A stretch of DNA of 53,451 nucleotides from an uncultured Verrucomicrobiota bacterium (GTDB taxonomy: Bacteria > Verrucomicrobiota > Verrucomicrobiia > Limisphaerales > UBA9464). The translations under genes and the position numbers were made by a program. The notes beneath the pieces are model-generated. The model ran no database searches, was not told where the DNA came from, and worked only from the letters and a program-made list of their open reading frames with translations. Shown here piece after piece: positions 41,016-48,827 of the stretch; within the stretch, counting starts at the first letter, position 1, and each line of letters starts with the position of its first letter. The stretch spans positions 1 to 53,451 of the forward strand of contig CAIXUG010000023.1 in assembly GCA_903922605.1 (NCBI GenBank), written 5' to 3'.

Positions 41016-42194
41016 TCAAGGTGCGACCGTCTCGACGAACTGAAAACGCCCTTTCCTCACCTGGATGATTGAGGCGGACTTGCGGGCGTTGCGGGCGACG
41101 TCGATCGCGATGCGGCCGGTCACGCCGTCGAAGTCGTGGGTGGCGGCGAGGGCGTCACGAATGGCAGGGCCATCCGTGGTGCCGGCCCGGCGTATGGCGT
41201 CGGCCAGGAGCATCATGGCGTCGTAACCAAGGGCGGAGACGCCGGTGGGCGGCTTCTGGTAATGCGCGGTGAACTTCTGTACGAAGTCGCGGCTGCGAGC
41301 ATCCGTGCTCTCCAGCGAGAAGTGGACGGGAAAGTACGCACCTTCTGCCGCCGCACCGGCGACCTCGATCAGCTCGGGAGCCTCATACCCGTCACCACCC
41401 AGAATGGGCAGGGTGATCCCGAGCTGGCGGGCCTGGAAGAGGATCAGCCCGGCCTCGCCGTAATAACAGGGGGCGAAGATCGCGTCGGGATTGGCCGCCT
41501 TGATCGCGGTGAGCTGGGCCCGGAAATCCTTGTCGCCGCCCGCGAATTTTTGTTCGGCGACGATCACGCCGCCATCGGCCTTAAACCGTTCCTTGAAGAA
41601 CTCCGCGAGGCCGACGCTGTACGACGCGCCGACATCCACGAGCAGGGCCACACGGTGGGCCTTGAGCGAGTCGCGGGCGAACTTCGCCATCACCGTGCCC
41701 TGAAACGGATCCGTGAAGCAGACCCGGAAGATGTAGTCGCCGATCTCGGTGACCTTCGGATTAGTCGCGCTCGGGGTGACCAACGGTACATGGCCATCCT
41801 GTGCGATCGGTGCGCCTTCGAGACAGCGACCGGAGGCGCCCTCACCGATGAGCGCGATGACGTGATCGCGGCTGACCAATTTGCGCGTGGCGATCACGGA
41901 TTCGCCAGCCTTGGACTGGGTGTCTTCGGCGATGACCTCAACCGGACGGCCCAGCAAGCCACCGGCGGCGTTCAATTCCTCGAGCGCCAACAGCACACCC
42001 ATGTGCGTGTATTGGCCCAAACCGGCCTCGCGGCCGGTGAGCGAGGAGAATTCGCCGATACGGATGGGTGTGGTCGCTCCGGGAGCGGCGGCCCTTTTGC
42101 AGCCGCCACTGGCGAGGGCGATGAGAAGGAAGAGCAGTGCGAGCGTGCGCGGAAACAGTTTCACGAAGCTCAAAGCGCACCGTGCCCTCCGCAC
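41016..42194 (-). CDS. ABC transporter substrate-binding lipoprotein (LivJ-like), copy 1
   Basis: A 392-residue type I periplasmic binding protein. The signal sequence ends in a lipobox (LIALASGGC), so it is probably a lipoprotein. The mature part begins IRIGEFSSLTGREAGLGQ and contains VTPSATNPKVTEIGDYIFRV, AGTTDGPAIRDALAAT and VRKGRFQFVE, as in LivJ-family binders of amino acids or amides. It starts at a GTG at 42194; a GTG at 42164 would begin right at the signal peptide and is a good alternative. A closely related paralogue lies 40 bases upstream (42235-43425), giving the importer two binding proteins. Confidence 0.87.
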   Translation of the reverse strand: MRRARCALSFVKLFPRTLALLFLLIALASGGCKRAAAPGATTPIRIGEFSSLTGREAGLGQYTHMGVLLALEELNAAGGLLGRPVEVIAEDTQSKAGESVIATRKLVSRDHVIALIGEGASGRCLEGAPIAQDGHVPLVTPSATNPKVTEIGDYIFRVCFTDPFQGTVMAKFARDSLKAHRVALLVDVGASYSVGLAEFFKERFKADGGVIVAEQKFAGGDKDFRAQLTAIKAANPDAIFAPCYYGEAGLILFQARQLGITLPILGGDGYEAPELIEVAGAAAEGAYFPVHFSLESTDARSRDFVQKFTAHYQKPPTGVSALGYDAMMLLADAIRRAGTTDGPAIRDALAATHDFDGVTGRIAIDVARNARKSASIIQVRKGRFQFVETVAP

Positions 42195-42203
42195 GACTCA
42201 CTC

Positions 42204-42231
42204 GTCATTCGAAATTCGTAAATCGCAATTC
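42204..42231. repeat. Heptanucleotide array between the two binding-protein genes
   Basis: Four degenerate 7-mers GTCATTC, GAAATTC, GTAAATC, GCAATTC fill most of the 40-base spacer between the paralogous binding-protein genes. Confidence 0.7.
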
Positions 42232-42234
42232 ACC

Positions 42235-43425
42235 TCACGGCTGGATCGTCTCCAGATACTTAAACTTGCCATCCTTCACCGTGATGATGACGGCGGCTTT
42301 GCTCGCGTTGCGGGCGCTGTCGAGAGTCGTCTTGCCGGTGACGCACGGGTAATCCTTGGTCGCGGCCAGGGCATCGCGGACCTTGGCGCCGTCAGTGGTG
42401 CCGGCGCGTTTCATGGCGTCGGCGAGCACCATCGCGGAATCGTAGCCGAGGGCGGCCATGGCGTCGGGCGTCTCGCCGCCGAAGCGGGCTTGGAACGCCT
42501 TCACAAACGTCTGCACGCGGGCATCGCTGGATTCGGGCGAGTAGTGCGTCGAGTAGTAGGTGTTGGCGAGGGCGTCAGCGCCGGCGATCTGGATCAGCTC
42601 CGGGGCTTCCCAGCCGTCACCGCCGAAGATCGGCACCATGATGCCGAGCTGCCGGGCCTGCGCGACGATGAGGCCGGCCTCGGTGTAGTAACCGGGCACG
42701 AAAATCGCGTCAGGACTGGCCGCCTTGATCGCGGTGAGCTGGGCTTTGAAGTCCTTGTCCTTGGACGTGTATTTCTGCTCGGAGATGATTTCGCCGCCTC
42801 CTGCGGTGAAGCCTTCGCGGAAGAAGCGGCCGAGACCGTCGCTGTAGGCCGAGGAAACGTCAGAGAGCAGGGCGACTTTCTTCGCCTTGAGCGTCTTGGC
42901 AGCGAAGTCCGCCAGCAGCTTCCCTTGGAACGGGTCGATGAAGCACACGCGGAAGATGTAGTCGCCGATCTCCGTCACCTTCGGATTGGTGGAAGAGGGC
43001 GAGATCATTGGAATGCCGGCGGTCTGGCAGACGGGCGCGGCTTCCATCGAGCGGCCCGACGCGACCTCGCCGAGCACGGCCACCACGTGATCACGGCTGA
43101 TGAACTTCTTCACGATGGTCACCGATTCGCCGGCGGTGGAGCGGTTGTCCTCCGTGATCAGGTTGAACTGCTTGCCCAGCACGCCCCCGGCCTTGTTCAG
43201 CTCCTCGATCGCCAGCAACGTGCCCTCGTGCGACGATTTGCCAAACGTGGCCTCGGTACCTGTCAGCGAGGCAAATTCGCCGACGACAATGGTGCTGGCC
43301 GCACCGCCGGCCGTATCTCCGCCGGAACCGGAGCCGCCGGAGGGTTTGCAGCCGGCCAACAAAGCGGCGGCGGCGACGAGGGTGAGAAATCCACGGCGGG
43401 ACGTGTCGGGCGAGAGTTTCATCAT
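42235..43425 (-). CDS. ABC transporter substrate-binding lipoprotein (LivJ-like), copy 2
   Basis: A 396-residue paralogue of the next gene in the operon. The N-terminus has a twin-arginine-like motif (SRRGFLTLV) followed by a lipobox (LLAGC), so it may be a Tat-exported lipoprotein, unlike copy 1. The mature part IVVGEFASLTGTEATFGKSS, SPSSTNPKVTEIGDYIFRVC and AGTTDGAKVRDALAAT aligns along its length with copy 1. The start at 43425 is chosen to place the RR motif at the N-terminus; an earlier codon at 43464 exists. It is the first gene of the importer operon, divergent from the VOC gene. Confidence 0.87.
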   Translation of the reverse strand: MMKLSPDTSRRGFLTLVAAAALLAGCKPSGGSGSGGDTAGGAASTIVVGEFASLTGTEATFGKSSHEGTLLAIEELNKAGGVLGKQFNLITEDNRSTAGESVTIVKKFISRDHVVAVLGEVASGRSMEAAPVCQTAGIPMISPSSTNPKVTEIGDYIFRVCFIDPFQGKLLADFAAKTLKAKKVALLSDVSSAYSDGLGRFFREGFTAGGGEIISEQKYTSKDKDFKAQLTAIKAASPDAIFVPGYYTEAGLIVAQARQLGIMVPIFGGDGWEAPELIQIAGADALANTYYSTHYSPESSDARVQTFVKAFQARFGGETPDAMAALGYDSAMVLADAMKRAGTTDGAKVRDALAATKDYPCVTGKTTLDSARNASKAAVIITVKDGKFKYLETIQP

Positions 43426-43495
43426 GGTCTTTGCGGTTATGCCGGCGGCCGAGACGACCGCCAACCCGGCGAGGCTAAGAGCCAGTGGGGAGAAA

Positions 43496-43544
43496 GGAAA
43501 AAGGAAAAAGGCAAAAGGAAAAAGCGGGAGTCAGGAGCCAGGAG
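43496..43544. repeat. Seven-unit heptanucleotide array in the divergent promoter region
   Basis: Units in order: GGAAAAA, GGAAAAA, GGCAAAA, GGAAAAA, GCGGGAG, TCAGGAG, CCAGGAG. The phase is kept although the unit sequence drifts from A-rich to GGAG-rich. It lies between the divergent starts of binding-protein copy 2 and the VOC gene. Confidence 0.85.
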
Positions 43545-43588
43545 GCGCTTTCGCTTGAGCCGTGATTGGCTGCGGGTAGGCTGCACGG

Positions 43589-44158
43589 ATGACTTCAATC
43601 CCTGTTTCCACCCGCCGGCGTACCAGCCTCTTCACGGCCCTGCTGCTGACGGCGTTATTCTCCCTGAGCCTGTTGCGAGTGCGGGCGGAGGAGCCAGCAG
43701 TGACCTTTTCGAAGCCGGTGATCGACGTGGGCATCGTGGTCAGTGACCTCGACATGGCCGCCCAGTTTTACACCAACGTGATCGGTTTCCGTGAAGTCGC
43801 GGGATTCAACGTGCCGGCCGCGATGGGTAAGAAAATCGGGCTGACGGACAGCCGGGCGGTGAAAATCCGCGTCTTCGAGCTGGGGGAAGGGAATTCAGCC
43901 ACGAAGATCAAGCTGATGTCCTTCCCCGACGTCGCCGTGGCCAAGCCGGAGCGGAAGTTCATCCATTCCACCATGGGGCTGAACTACCTCACGATCTACG
44001 TGGGTGACATGACGCATTCGCTGCGGCTGCTCAAGGCGGGCGGCGTCAAGCTGCTGGTGGACGCGCCCGTGGAACTGGGCGGCGGCACCCAACTCGTGAC
44101 GTTCCAGGACCCTGACGGCACCTTCATCGAGCTGGTGGGGCCCGCGAAAACGCCCTGA
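43589..44158 (+). CDS. Secreted VOC (glyoxalase/bleomycin-resistance fold) protein
   Basis: A 189-residue protein with a signal peptide (LFTALLLTALFSLSLLRVRA) and one VOC domain: VIDVGIVVSDLDMAAQFYTN at the first beta-alpha unit and the C-terminal TFQDPDGTFIELVGP. A VOC metal site normally uses His/Glu; the final Glu (IEL) is present, but the first ligand position (GIVV) lacks His, so metal catalysis is doubtful. Export of a VOC protein is unusual but is seen in this phylum. A decayed copy of its C-terminal end lies 2.1 kb downstream (46272-46346). The reaction is unknown. Confidence 0.8.
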   Translation: MTSIPVSTRRRTSLFTALLLTALFSLSLLRVRAEEPAVTFSKPVIDVGIVVSDLDMAAQFYTNVIGFREVAGFNVPAAMGKKIGLTDSRAVKIRVFELGEGNSATKIKLMSFPDVAVAKPERKFIHSTMGLNYLTIYVGDMTHSLRLLKAGGVKLLVDAPVELGGGTQLVTFQDPDGTFIELVGPAKTP

Positions 44159-44192
44159 GGAAAGGCCGGAACACCGCTCCGGGAAAACGCAA

Positions 44193-44225
44193 AAAACCCC
44201 GCCGCAGAACGGCGGGGTTTTGTTT
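44193..44225. terminator. Bidirectional terminator between the VOC and PEP-CTERM genes
   Basis: AAAACCCCGCCG / CGGCGGGGTTTT is a perfect 12-bp stem with a five-base loop. It is flanked by A-runs on the left and TGTTTTT on the right, so it can end transcripts from both converging genes. Confidence 0.9.
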
Positions 44226-44235
44226 TTCGCAGAAA

Positions 44236-46128
44236 TCAGGGCTTGGGGCTGGCGGCCTTGCGCCGGCGGCTGGCGAGGATGCCGAGCAGGCCGAGACCAC
44301 CGAGGATCGCGGCGTTGGTGCTCGGTTCCGGCACCGTCATCGACACGCCGCGGAGGACTTCGCCGTAACCGGCCGTCTCCAGGGTGGTAAAAGTCTCGCC
44401 CGAAACCGCCGAGGGAGTGGTCGCGCCCAGCAGGTCGCTGATGCTGACCAGCTGGTTGGGATCGGCGCCCTGATCCGTCAGCGCGCTCACCGTTGAGGTA
44501 GTGGCGTAGATGCTGACCGTCCCGTCGCCGTTGACGAAGCCGGTGATCTGGCGCAGGCCGCCGGCGGCGGGGTTGAACGCGGTATTGTAAACCTCTCCGT
44601 TCGGACCGTTGGCGATGCTGTATTGCACGCCCATATTCAGGCCTTGGGTCAGGATGTAATCGAGCTGCCAGGTGCCGTTGACGAGGCTCCATTTCTGGAG
44701 GCCGGCCCCGACGTTGACCCCGTTGGTGATGTCGGCCGCCGAGCCCGTGCCCTCGTCGGCGACATAGAGCGTGGTCGCGTTGGCGAACCAGATCCCGTCC
44801 GGATGATACAGCGGCTGGGCGTTGCCGGCGCTGTCCTTGCCGGTCTTGGCGGAGTTGGTCGGGAAGCCTGGCAGGATGTTGATTGTGGTGCTGCTGGCGT
44901 TCCCGGTGGTGGGCAGGCCGGCACCGGTGGCCGGGTCCACGTAGCCACCGCCGGACGGATTGACCTGATAGATGGTGTTGATGCCGTTGCTGCCGCTGCC
45001 CTTGGTGACGTAGAGGGTGCCGTTGTAGACCGCCTCCCCCCGGAAGTTGTCGTCCTTGCCCGACTTGTCGGCCGCAAAACCGGCCTGGGTGATGTTGAAC
45101 CCGTTCTGATAGCCGGTGGTGCTGCTGCTGCTGCCGCTGGCCACCCCGACCACGGTGGTGTTGCCGCTGCTGCCGGCGGGGATCATCTGCACGCCCGTAT
45201 TCTGGCTGATCATTGTCGTCTGGGTCGCCGCCGTGGCCGTGCCAACGGTCAGGCCCGCGCTGGAACTGCTGCCCGTGGTGGCGGCAGTGATGGTGAAATG
45301 GGTCGCATCCACCACGGAGGCGATCGTCGTCCCGCTCGGGATCTTGCTGCTGCCGGTCACGGGCATCCCCGCGACGAGTCCGGTCGTGCTGCCGGTGATG
45401 GTGGTGCTGCCGCTGGCGAAGCTGGCGCCGGCAACCGACACCGTGCCGTTGTTGCCGCCACCGTTGCCGACCAGATAGTAGTTGCCGTTGGCCAGGATCG
45501 CCGCGCGACCGTTATTGCCGGTGTAGGCGTTCACGGCCGTGCTTTGCACGTTGCCGTTCGCGTCCACCTGCACGATGGAGCGCTGGTAGGTGAGGCCGAC
45601 GGGATTGGAAGGATCCACATGGCCCGGCGTATTGGAATTGGAGGCATCCAGCGTGTTTACCGGTGCCGCATAGGCCATGAACGTGAGCGCCGAACCGTCG
45701 GGCGAAACGCTCAGGGCCAGCTCGGATTTGGACGGGAAGCTCGTGCTGACATTGCCGCCCAGGGCGCTGGTGACGTTGAGCGAGTTCACCAGCGTGCCGG
45801 AGGGCGTGAGCTGGTCGAGGTAGATCGGCGAGGTGACACCGAAGCTCGGATCGGGGGTTTCGTTTTGAAAGATGTTGGGATAAGTGCCGTTGGCCACGGC
45901 GACACCACCACCCGGCAGCGGCGCGCCGGCCGTCACGGTTGAGGCCGTGCCGGTATACACGCTGCGGCTCACGATGAGGTTGCCGGGCGTGAAATACTGC
46001 TGGGCCATGGCCGGAAGGGCGGTGATACCCAGCAGCGTGGCGCGGGCGAGCCAGCGGAAGCAGGGCGGACGCGAAGCAGCCGAGGGCTGCTGAAAACTGA
46101 AAGCGGTCGGTTTGTTCTGATTTTTCAT
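44236..46128 (-). CDS. PEP-CTERM sorting domain protein
   Basis: A 630-residue exported protein with a signal peptide (ATLLGITALPAMA). It ends in a PEP-CTERM tail: VPEPSTNAAILGGLGLLG, then a basic cluster (SRRRKA). Such tails are processed by exosortase and are linked to exopolysaccharide production. The body has beta-propeller-like repeats (GLTYQRSIVQVDANGNVQ, YVADEGTGS, GPNGEVYNTAFNPAAGGL), suggesting an extracellular propeller. A Ser/Thr/Gly-rich block at about residues 225-300 (GASFASGSTTITGSTTGLVA) interrupts the repeats and looks like an inserted low-complexity beta module. No exosortase gene is in the window. Confidence 0.85.
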   Translation of the reverse strand: MKNQNKPTAFSFQQPSAASRPPCFRWLARATLLGITALPAMAQQYFTPGNLIVSRSVYTGTASTVTAGAPLPGGGVAVANGTYPNIFQNETPDPSFGVTSPIYLDQLTPSGTLVNSLNVTSALGGNVSTSFPSKSELALSVSPDGSALTFMAYAAPVNTLDASNSNTPGHVDPSNPVGLTYQRSIVQVDANGNVQSTAVNAYTGNNGRAAILANGNYYLVGNGGGNNGTVSVAGASFASGSTTITGSTTGLVAGMPVTGSSKIPSGTTIASVVDATHFTITAATTGSSSSAGLTVGTATAATQTTMISQNTGVQMIPAGSSGNTTVVGVASGSSSSTTGYQNGFNITQAGFAADKSGKDDNFRGEAVYNGTLYVTKGSGSNGINTIYQVNPSGGGYVDPATGAGLPTTGNASSTTINILPGFPTNSAKTGKDSAGNAQPLYHPDGIWFANATTLYVADEGTGSAADITNGVNVGAGLQKWSLVNGTWQLDYILTQGLNMGVQYSIANGPNGEVYNTAFNPAAGGLRQITGFVNGDGTVSIYATTSTVSALTDQGADPNQLVSISDLLGATTPSAVSGETFTTLETAGYGEVLRGVSMTVPEPSTNAAILGGLGLLGILASRRRKAASPKP

Positions 46129-46271
46129 CTTAAGAGGTTGGGCTTGGCCATCACGGGGGCCCGAGGCGGCAGAATGCGGGATTCCTTAAGGAGAAACCGA
46201 GCGATTCATGGTTACATGTGGGTTCCGCCCCGGTTACGCCCGTTGCCGGAACGACACAGAACAATCCGAAC

Positions 46272-46346
46272 ACTGGGCACTGGGTGAACTTTCAGGGCCC
46301 CGACGAAACTTGCATTGAACTGGTGAGACCAACCAGCGCTCCTTAA
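46272..46346 (+). pseudogene. Remnant of a VOC-family gene (C-terminal end only)
   Basis: Translated from 46272, the DNA reads TGHWVNFQGPDETCIELVRP and ends in a TAA at 46344-46346. This parallels the end of the VOC protein at 43589-44158 (TFQDPDGTFIELVGPAKTP, stop) position by position, including the same distance to the stop. No upstream part of a VOC domain is readable in this frame, so it looks like the tail of a decayed or deleted gene. It is short, so chance cannot be fully excluded. Confidence 0.5.
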
Positions 46347-46378
46347 GCTACGGAACGGGAACTAAGCGGTGCTGTGTC

Positions 46379-47179
46379 ATGGATACCAATCTGGCAATCA
46401 TCTGCGGGCTGACCTTCGTCATTCATCTGGTCGGCACCCTGGCCTACGCCGCCCGGATCGCGGGCGTCCGAACCGGGCACATTGCCACCGCCCTGATGCT
46501 GTTCAACCTGCTGACCCTCGTTTCGCGAACTTCCAACTCCTTTCAGGCTCCATTTCTGGCCAAGCGGATTGAGGCCGGGCTTTCGGGGGCAGGCGCACCC
46601 TTGTTGTCCGATTTCCGTTGGATTCTGGCTTCAGCCGCCCTCGCGACAGCCTTGGGAGCCTTGCTGGTTCCAAGCATCCAGAGAGCCATGCTGCGGGCGA
46701 TTTCCCTTTTCCAGACTCACCGCTCCGTCCATCGCCTGGCGGTTCACGGCCTTCATCCGCGACGGCTCTGGGGACTCCGACGCTTTCTGGTCCTTCCCGA
46801 TGCCGCCAATTTTCGCTGCTTCCTTACGCGTGGCGGTCTCTCGTGGGGTTTTCTCAGCCTGAACGCGTTGGCGATCGCCCTGTGGACCGTCGGAGTTTTC
46901 GCGGCCCTTTACGCGGGATCGGTGATGCCAGCCTACCGGGTCACCTGCAGCAATCTCTCCGCGATCATCAATGGGTTGGCCACCATCCTGATGTTTCTGG
47001 TGATCGACCCGCAGCTGTCGTTCCTGACGGACGACGTTTCCCACCGGCGCGTCGGGCAGGGCACGTTTCGGGCGGCCATTGGCTCCCTGGTGGGCGCGCG
47101 CCTGGCGGGTGTCTTGTTGGCGCAGTTCCTGTTGGTTCCTTCCGCACTGCTCATTGCCAGCGTTGCCCGGCACATTTGA
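46379..47179 (+). CDS. amj: Amj-like lipid II flippase family protein
   Basis: A 266-residue membrane protein with six or so helices. The N-terminus LTFVIHLVGTLAYAARIAGV, then VRTGHIATALMLFNLLTLVSRTSNSFQAP, broken here for length as TGHIATALMLFN and SRTSNSFQAP, and the end TDDV...GARLAGVLLAQFLLVP match Amj (formerly YdaH, DUF2837), the alternate lipid II flippase of Bacillus subtilis that can replace MurJ. It would flip the peptidoglycan precursor across the inner membrane. It is a single gene between the PEP-CTERM gene and tRNA-Ala. Function is inferred from family resemblance. Confidence 0.75.
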   Translation: MDTNLAIICGLTFVIHLVGTLAYAARIAGVRTGHIATALMLFNLLTLVSRTSNSFQAPFLAKRIEAGLSGAGAPLLSDFRWILASAALATALGALLVPSIQRAMLRAISLFQTHRSVHRLAVHGLHPRRLWGLRRFLVLPDAANFRCFLTRGGLSWGFLSLNALAIALWTVGVFAALYAGSVMPAYRVTCSNLSAIINGLATILMFLVIDPQLSFLTDDVSHRRVGQGTFRAAIGSLVGARLAGVLLAQFLLVPSALLIASVARHI

Positions 47180-47202
47180 TCTGGGAAGGAAACCGGCCCA
47201 AA

Positions 47203-47229
47203 TGAAAATCGCCGCGTGGTGCGCGGCGA
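47203..47229 (-). terminator. Terminator downstream of tRNA-Ala
   Basis: TCGCCGCG (47209-47216) and CGCGGCGA (47222-47229) pair around a five-base loop. Read on the minus strand the hairpin is followed by TTTTCATTT, 24 bases after the tRNA 3' end. Confidence 0.7.
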
Positions 47230-47252
47230 CGGATTCCGAACGACTTTCGATT

Positions 47253-47328
47253 TGGTGGAGCCGAGGGGATTCGAACCCCTGACCCCCACAATGCCATTGT
47301 GGTGCTCTACCAACTGAGCTACGACCCC
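47253..47328 (-). tRNA. tRNA-Ala (anticodon GGC)
   Basis: A complete 76-base cloverleaf. Acceptor arms GGGGTCG and CGGCTCC include the G3-U70 wobble that identifies tRNA-Ala. The D-arm has GCTC-AGTTGGTA-GAGC. The anticodon stem is CCACA/TGTGG with loop ATGGCAT, giving anticodon GGC. The T-arm is AGGGG-TTCGAAT-CCCCT. The discriminator base is A, and CCA is encoded in the DNA. Confidence 0.98.
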
Positions 47329-47465
47329 AAATCCAAAAGCGGGCGCGACGTTAGGAAACTGCCGCCGAGTGTCAAAGGCTTTTCCCACAGAATTTTCATT
47401 CGGCATTCCCCAACGGGCCATTCGCGGGCCGGTTCCCGACCGCGATCCGCGACCGGCCCCGCAGT

Positions 47466-47921
47466 TCAGCTCCGTTCGGGCGCCAGCAGCTCCAGGGGCG
47501 CAACCTCGATTTTCGAGGCCAATTCGGGCGGAAACGGCACGGCCTGCAGCTTGCCATCAGGGCCTTTGCTGGCGCACACGACGGTCAGTTTGCCGACGGC
47601 AACTTCCTCGACCGGACCGGGTTCGATCCGGCGAAACCGGATCTGGTAGCTGAGGCTGCGCGTCTTTTTCTCCGTCACCAGCAGGTGCATTTCGACGATG
47701 TCCTCGAAGTGCAGCGGGCGCTTGTAGTCGCAGGAGGCGTGGACCCTTGGCAGTCCGATCGGCTGCTCGAACTGCGTCATCACCACCGAGCCACCGAGGG
47801 AGCGCCAGAAGGCGTGCTCCACGGTCTCGATGTACCGGAAGAAGTTGGAAAAATGGACGATGCCGGCCAGATCGGTGTCGCTGAACTCGACGCGGCGGGT
47901 GGCTTTGAACTCGAAGGGCAT
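47466..47921 (-). CDS. Hotdog-fold acyl-CoA thioesterase (4-hydroxybenzoyl-CoA thioesterase/YbgC type)
   Basis: A 151-residue single hotdog domain. The active-site segment RRVEFSDTDLAGIVHFSNFF contains the catalytic Asp of the 4HBT/YbgC group, and VHASCDYKRPLHFEDIVEM is the conserved following strand. It hydrolyses short-chain or aromatic acyl-CoA thioesters. The start at 47921 is chosen because the domain begins there; upstream in-frame codons to 47987 would add a non-conserved leader. It lies alone between tRNA-Ala and a divergent hypothetical gene. Confidence 0.87.
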   Translation of the reverse strand: MPFEFKATRRVEFSDTDLAGIVHFSNFFRYIETVEHAFWRSLGGSVVMTQFEQPIGLPRVHASCDYKRPLHFEDIVEMHLLVTEKKTRSLSYQIRFRRIEPGPVEEVAVGKLTVVCASKGPDGKLQAVPFPPELASKIEVAPLELLAPERS

Positions 47922-48177
47922 GATGCGTGGAGCACAGGTTAAAAGGGGAAGAAGCAGTTTGTCACGGAGGTGGCGAGGAAAGGGCATGACGCATCTGAGT
48001 CAACTGTTGACGAAGAGTTTTTTTACGGTGCAAAAATCGGCTGGCCAAATAAATGGCAGCTGCCGTGTGCCGAAAGCTCGCTGGGATGGTTTGGATTTCA
48101 TGATCAGCTTGATTTCTCCCAGTGGGAACAGACATTCGACGGCGACACCCAATCCAAGTTCGTACACCTTTCCCGCC

Positions 48178-48699
48178 ATGCGATCCCTGTTCCTTGCAAT
48201 AGCCCTGCTCGGCTGCTCCGCCTCTGCTCAGACCAATACGGCTGCGAAGATAGAGGAGGCCTTTGGCGTGAAACTGGGCGAGAAGCTTGATCGGAAGCTG
48301 CTCGTCACGGCGGAGACAAACGCGGCTTACGTGCTCATCCATTTTAGTCCGGTCAATCCCTTCCCAGATATCCCCTTGAAGGACTACAAAGCTTTTTCGA
48401 CGGTTTCTGATCAAAGGATCCACCAGATATCGATCAACACAACTCTGGGCAGCAAAGGACAAATGACGGAGATGGCCGGTAAGATTCTTGCAAGTCTGAA
48501 GAGCAAATACGGAAACCCCACGAAATCAGATATCTTTGACGGATTCGGTTCGGCAGAGTGGCGCCAAGGGAAAAGGGAAATATACCTGTCATGGACTGAC
48601 ACAATCAGCTTCGACCTCTTCCTGACTTATTTGGACGACGAAATGCGCGATCAGGCCAAGGCCGAACAGAAGCGGGCCGAAGCAAATTCCGGACTCTGA
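48178..48699 (+). CDS. Small secreted hypothetical protein
   Basis: A 173-residue protein with a clear signal peptide (SLFLAIALLGCSASA; LLGC also resembles a lipobox). The mature part, with KIEEAFGVKLGEKLD, HFSPVNPFPDIPLKDY and KSKYGNPTKSDIFDGFGSAE, is not recognised, although the FP...Y and LxxKYG patterns recall small periplasmic proteins of unknown function. The base composition is more AT-rich than its neighbours. The ATG at 48178 places the signal peptide at the N-terminus. The 256 bases upstream hold nothing clear. Confidence 0.65.
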   Translation: MRSLFLAIALLGCSASAQTNTAAKIEEAFGVKLGEKLDRKLLVTAETNAAYVLIHFSPVNPFPDIPLKDYKAFSTVSDQRIHQISINTTLGSKGQMTEMAGKILASLKSKYGNPTKSDIFDGFGSAEWRQGKREIYLSWTDTISFDLFLTYLDDEMRDQAKAEQKRAEANSGL

Positions 48700-48827
48700 A
48701 AACCCTTCTGAACCTTTTCATTACAGCAGGCTTTTGAGAGCAGTGCCGATGGGTTTCGCTCCCAAGCAAATCTCTCCGGACTTGCCAAACGTTTTCCGGG
48801 CGCTGTGCCGATAGGGCGGAATATGGG

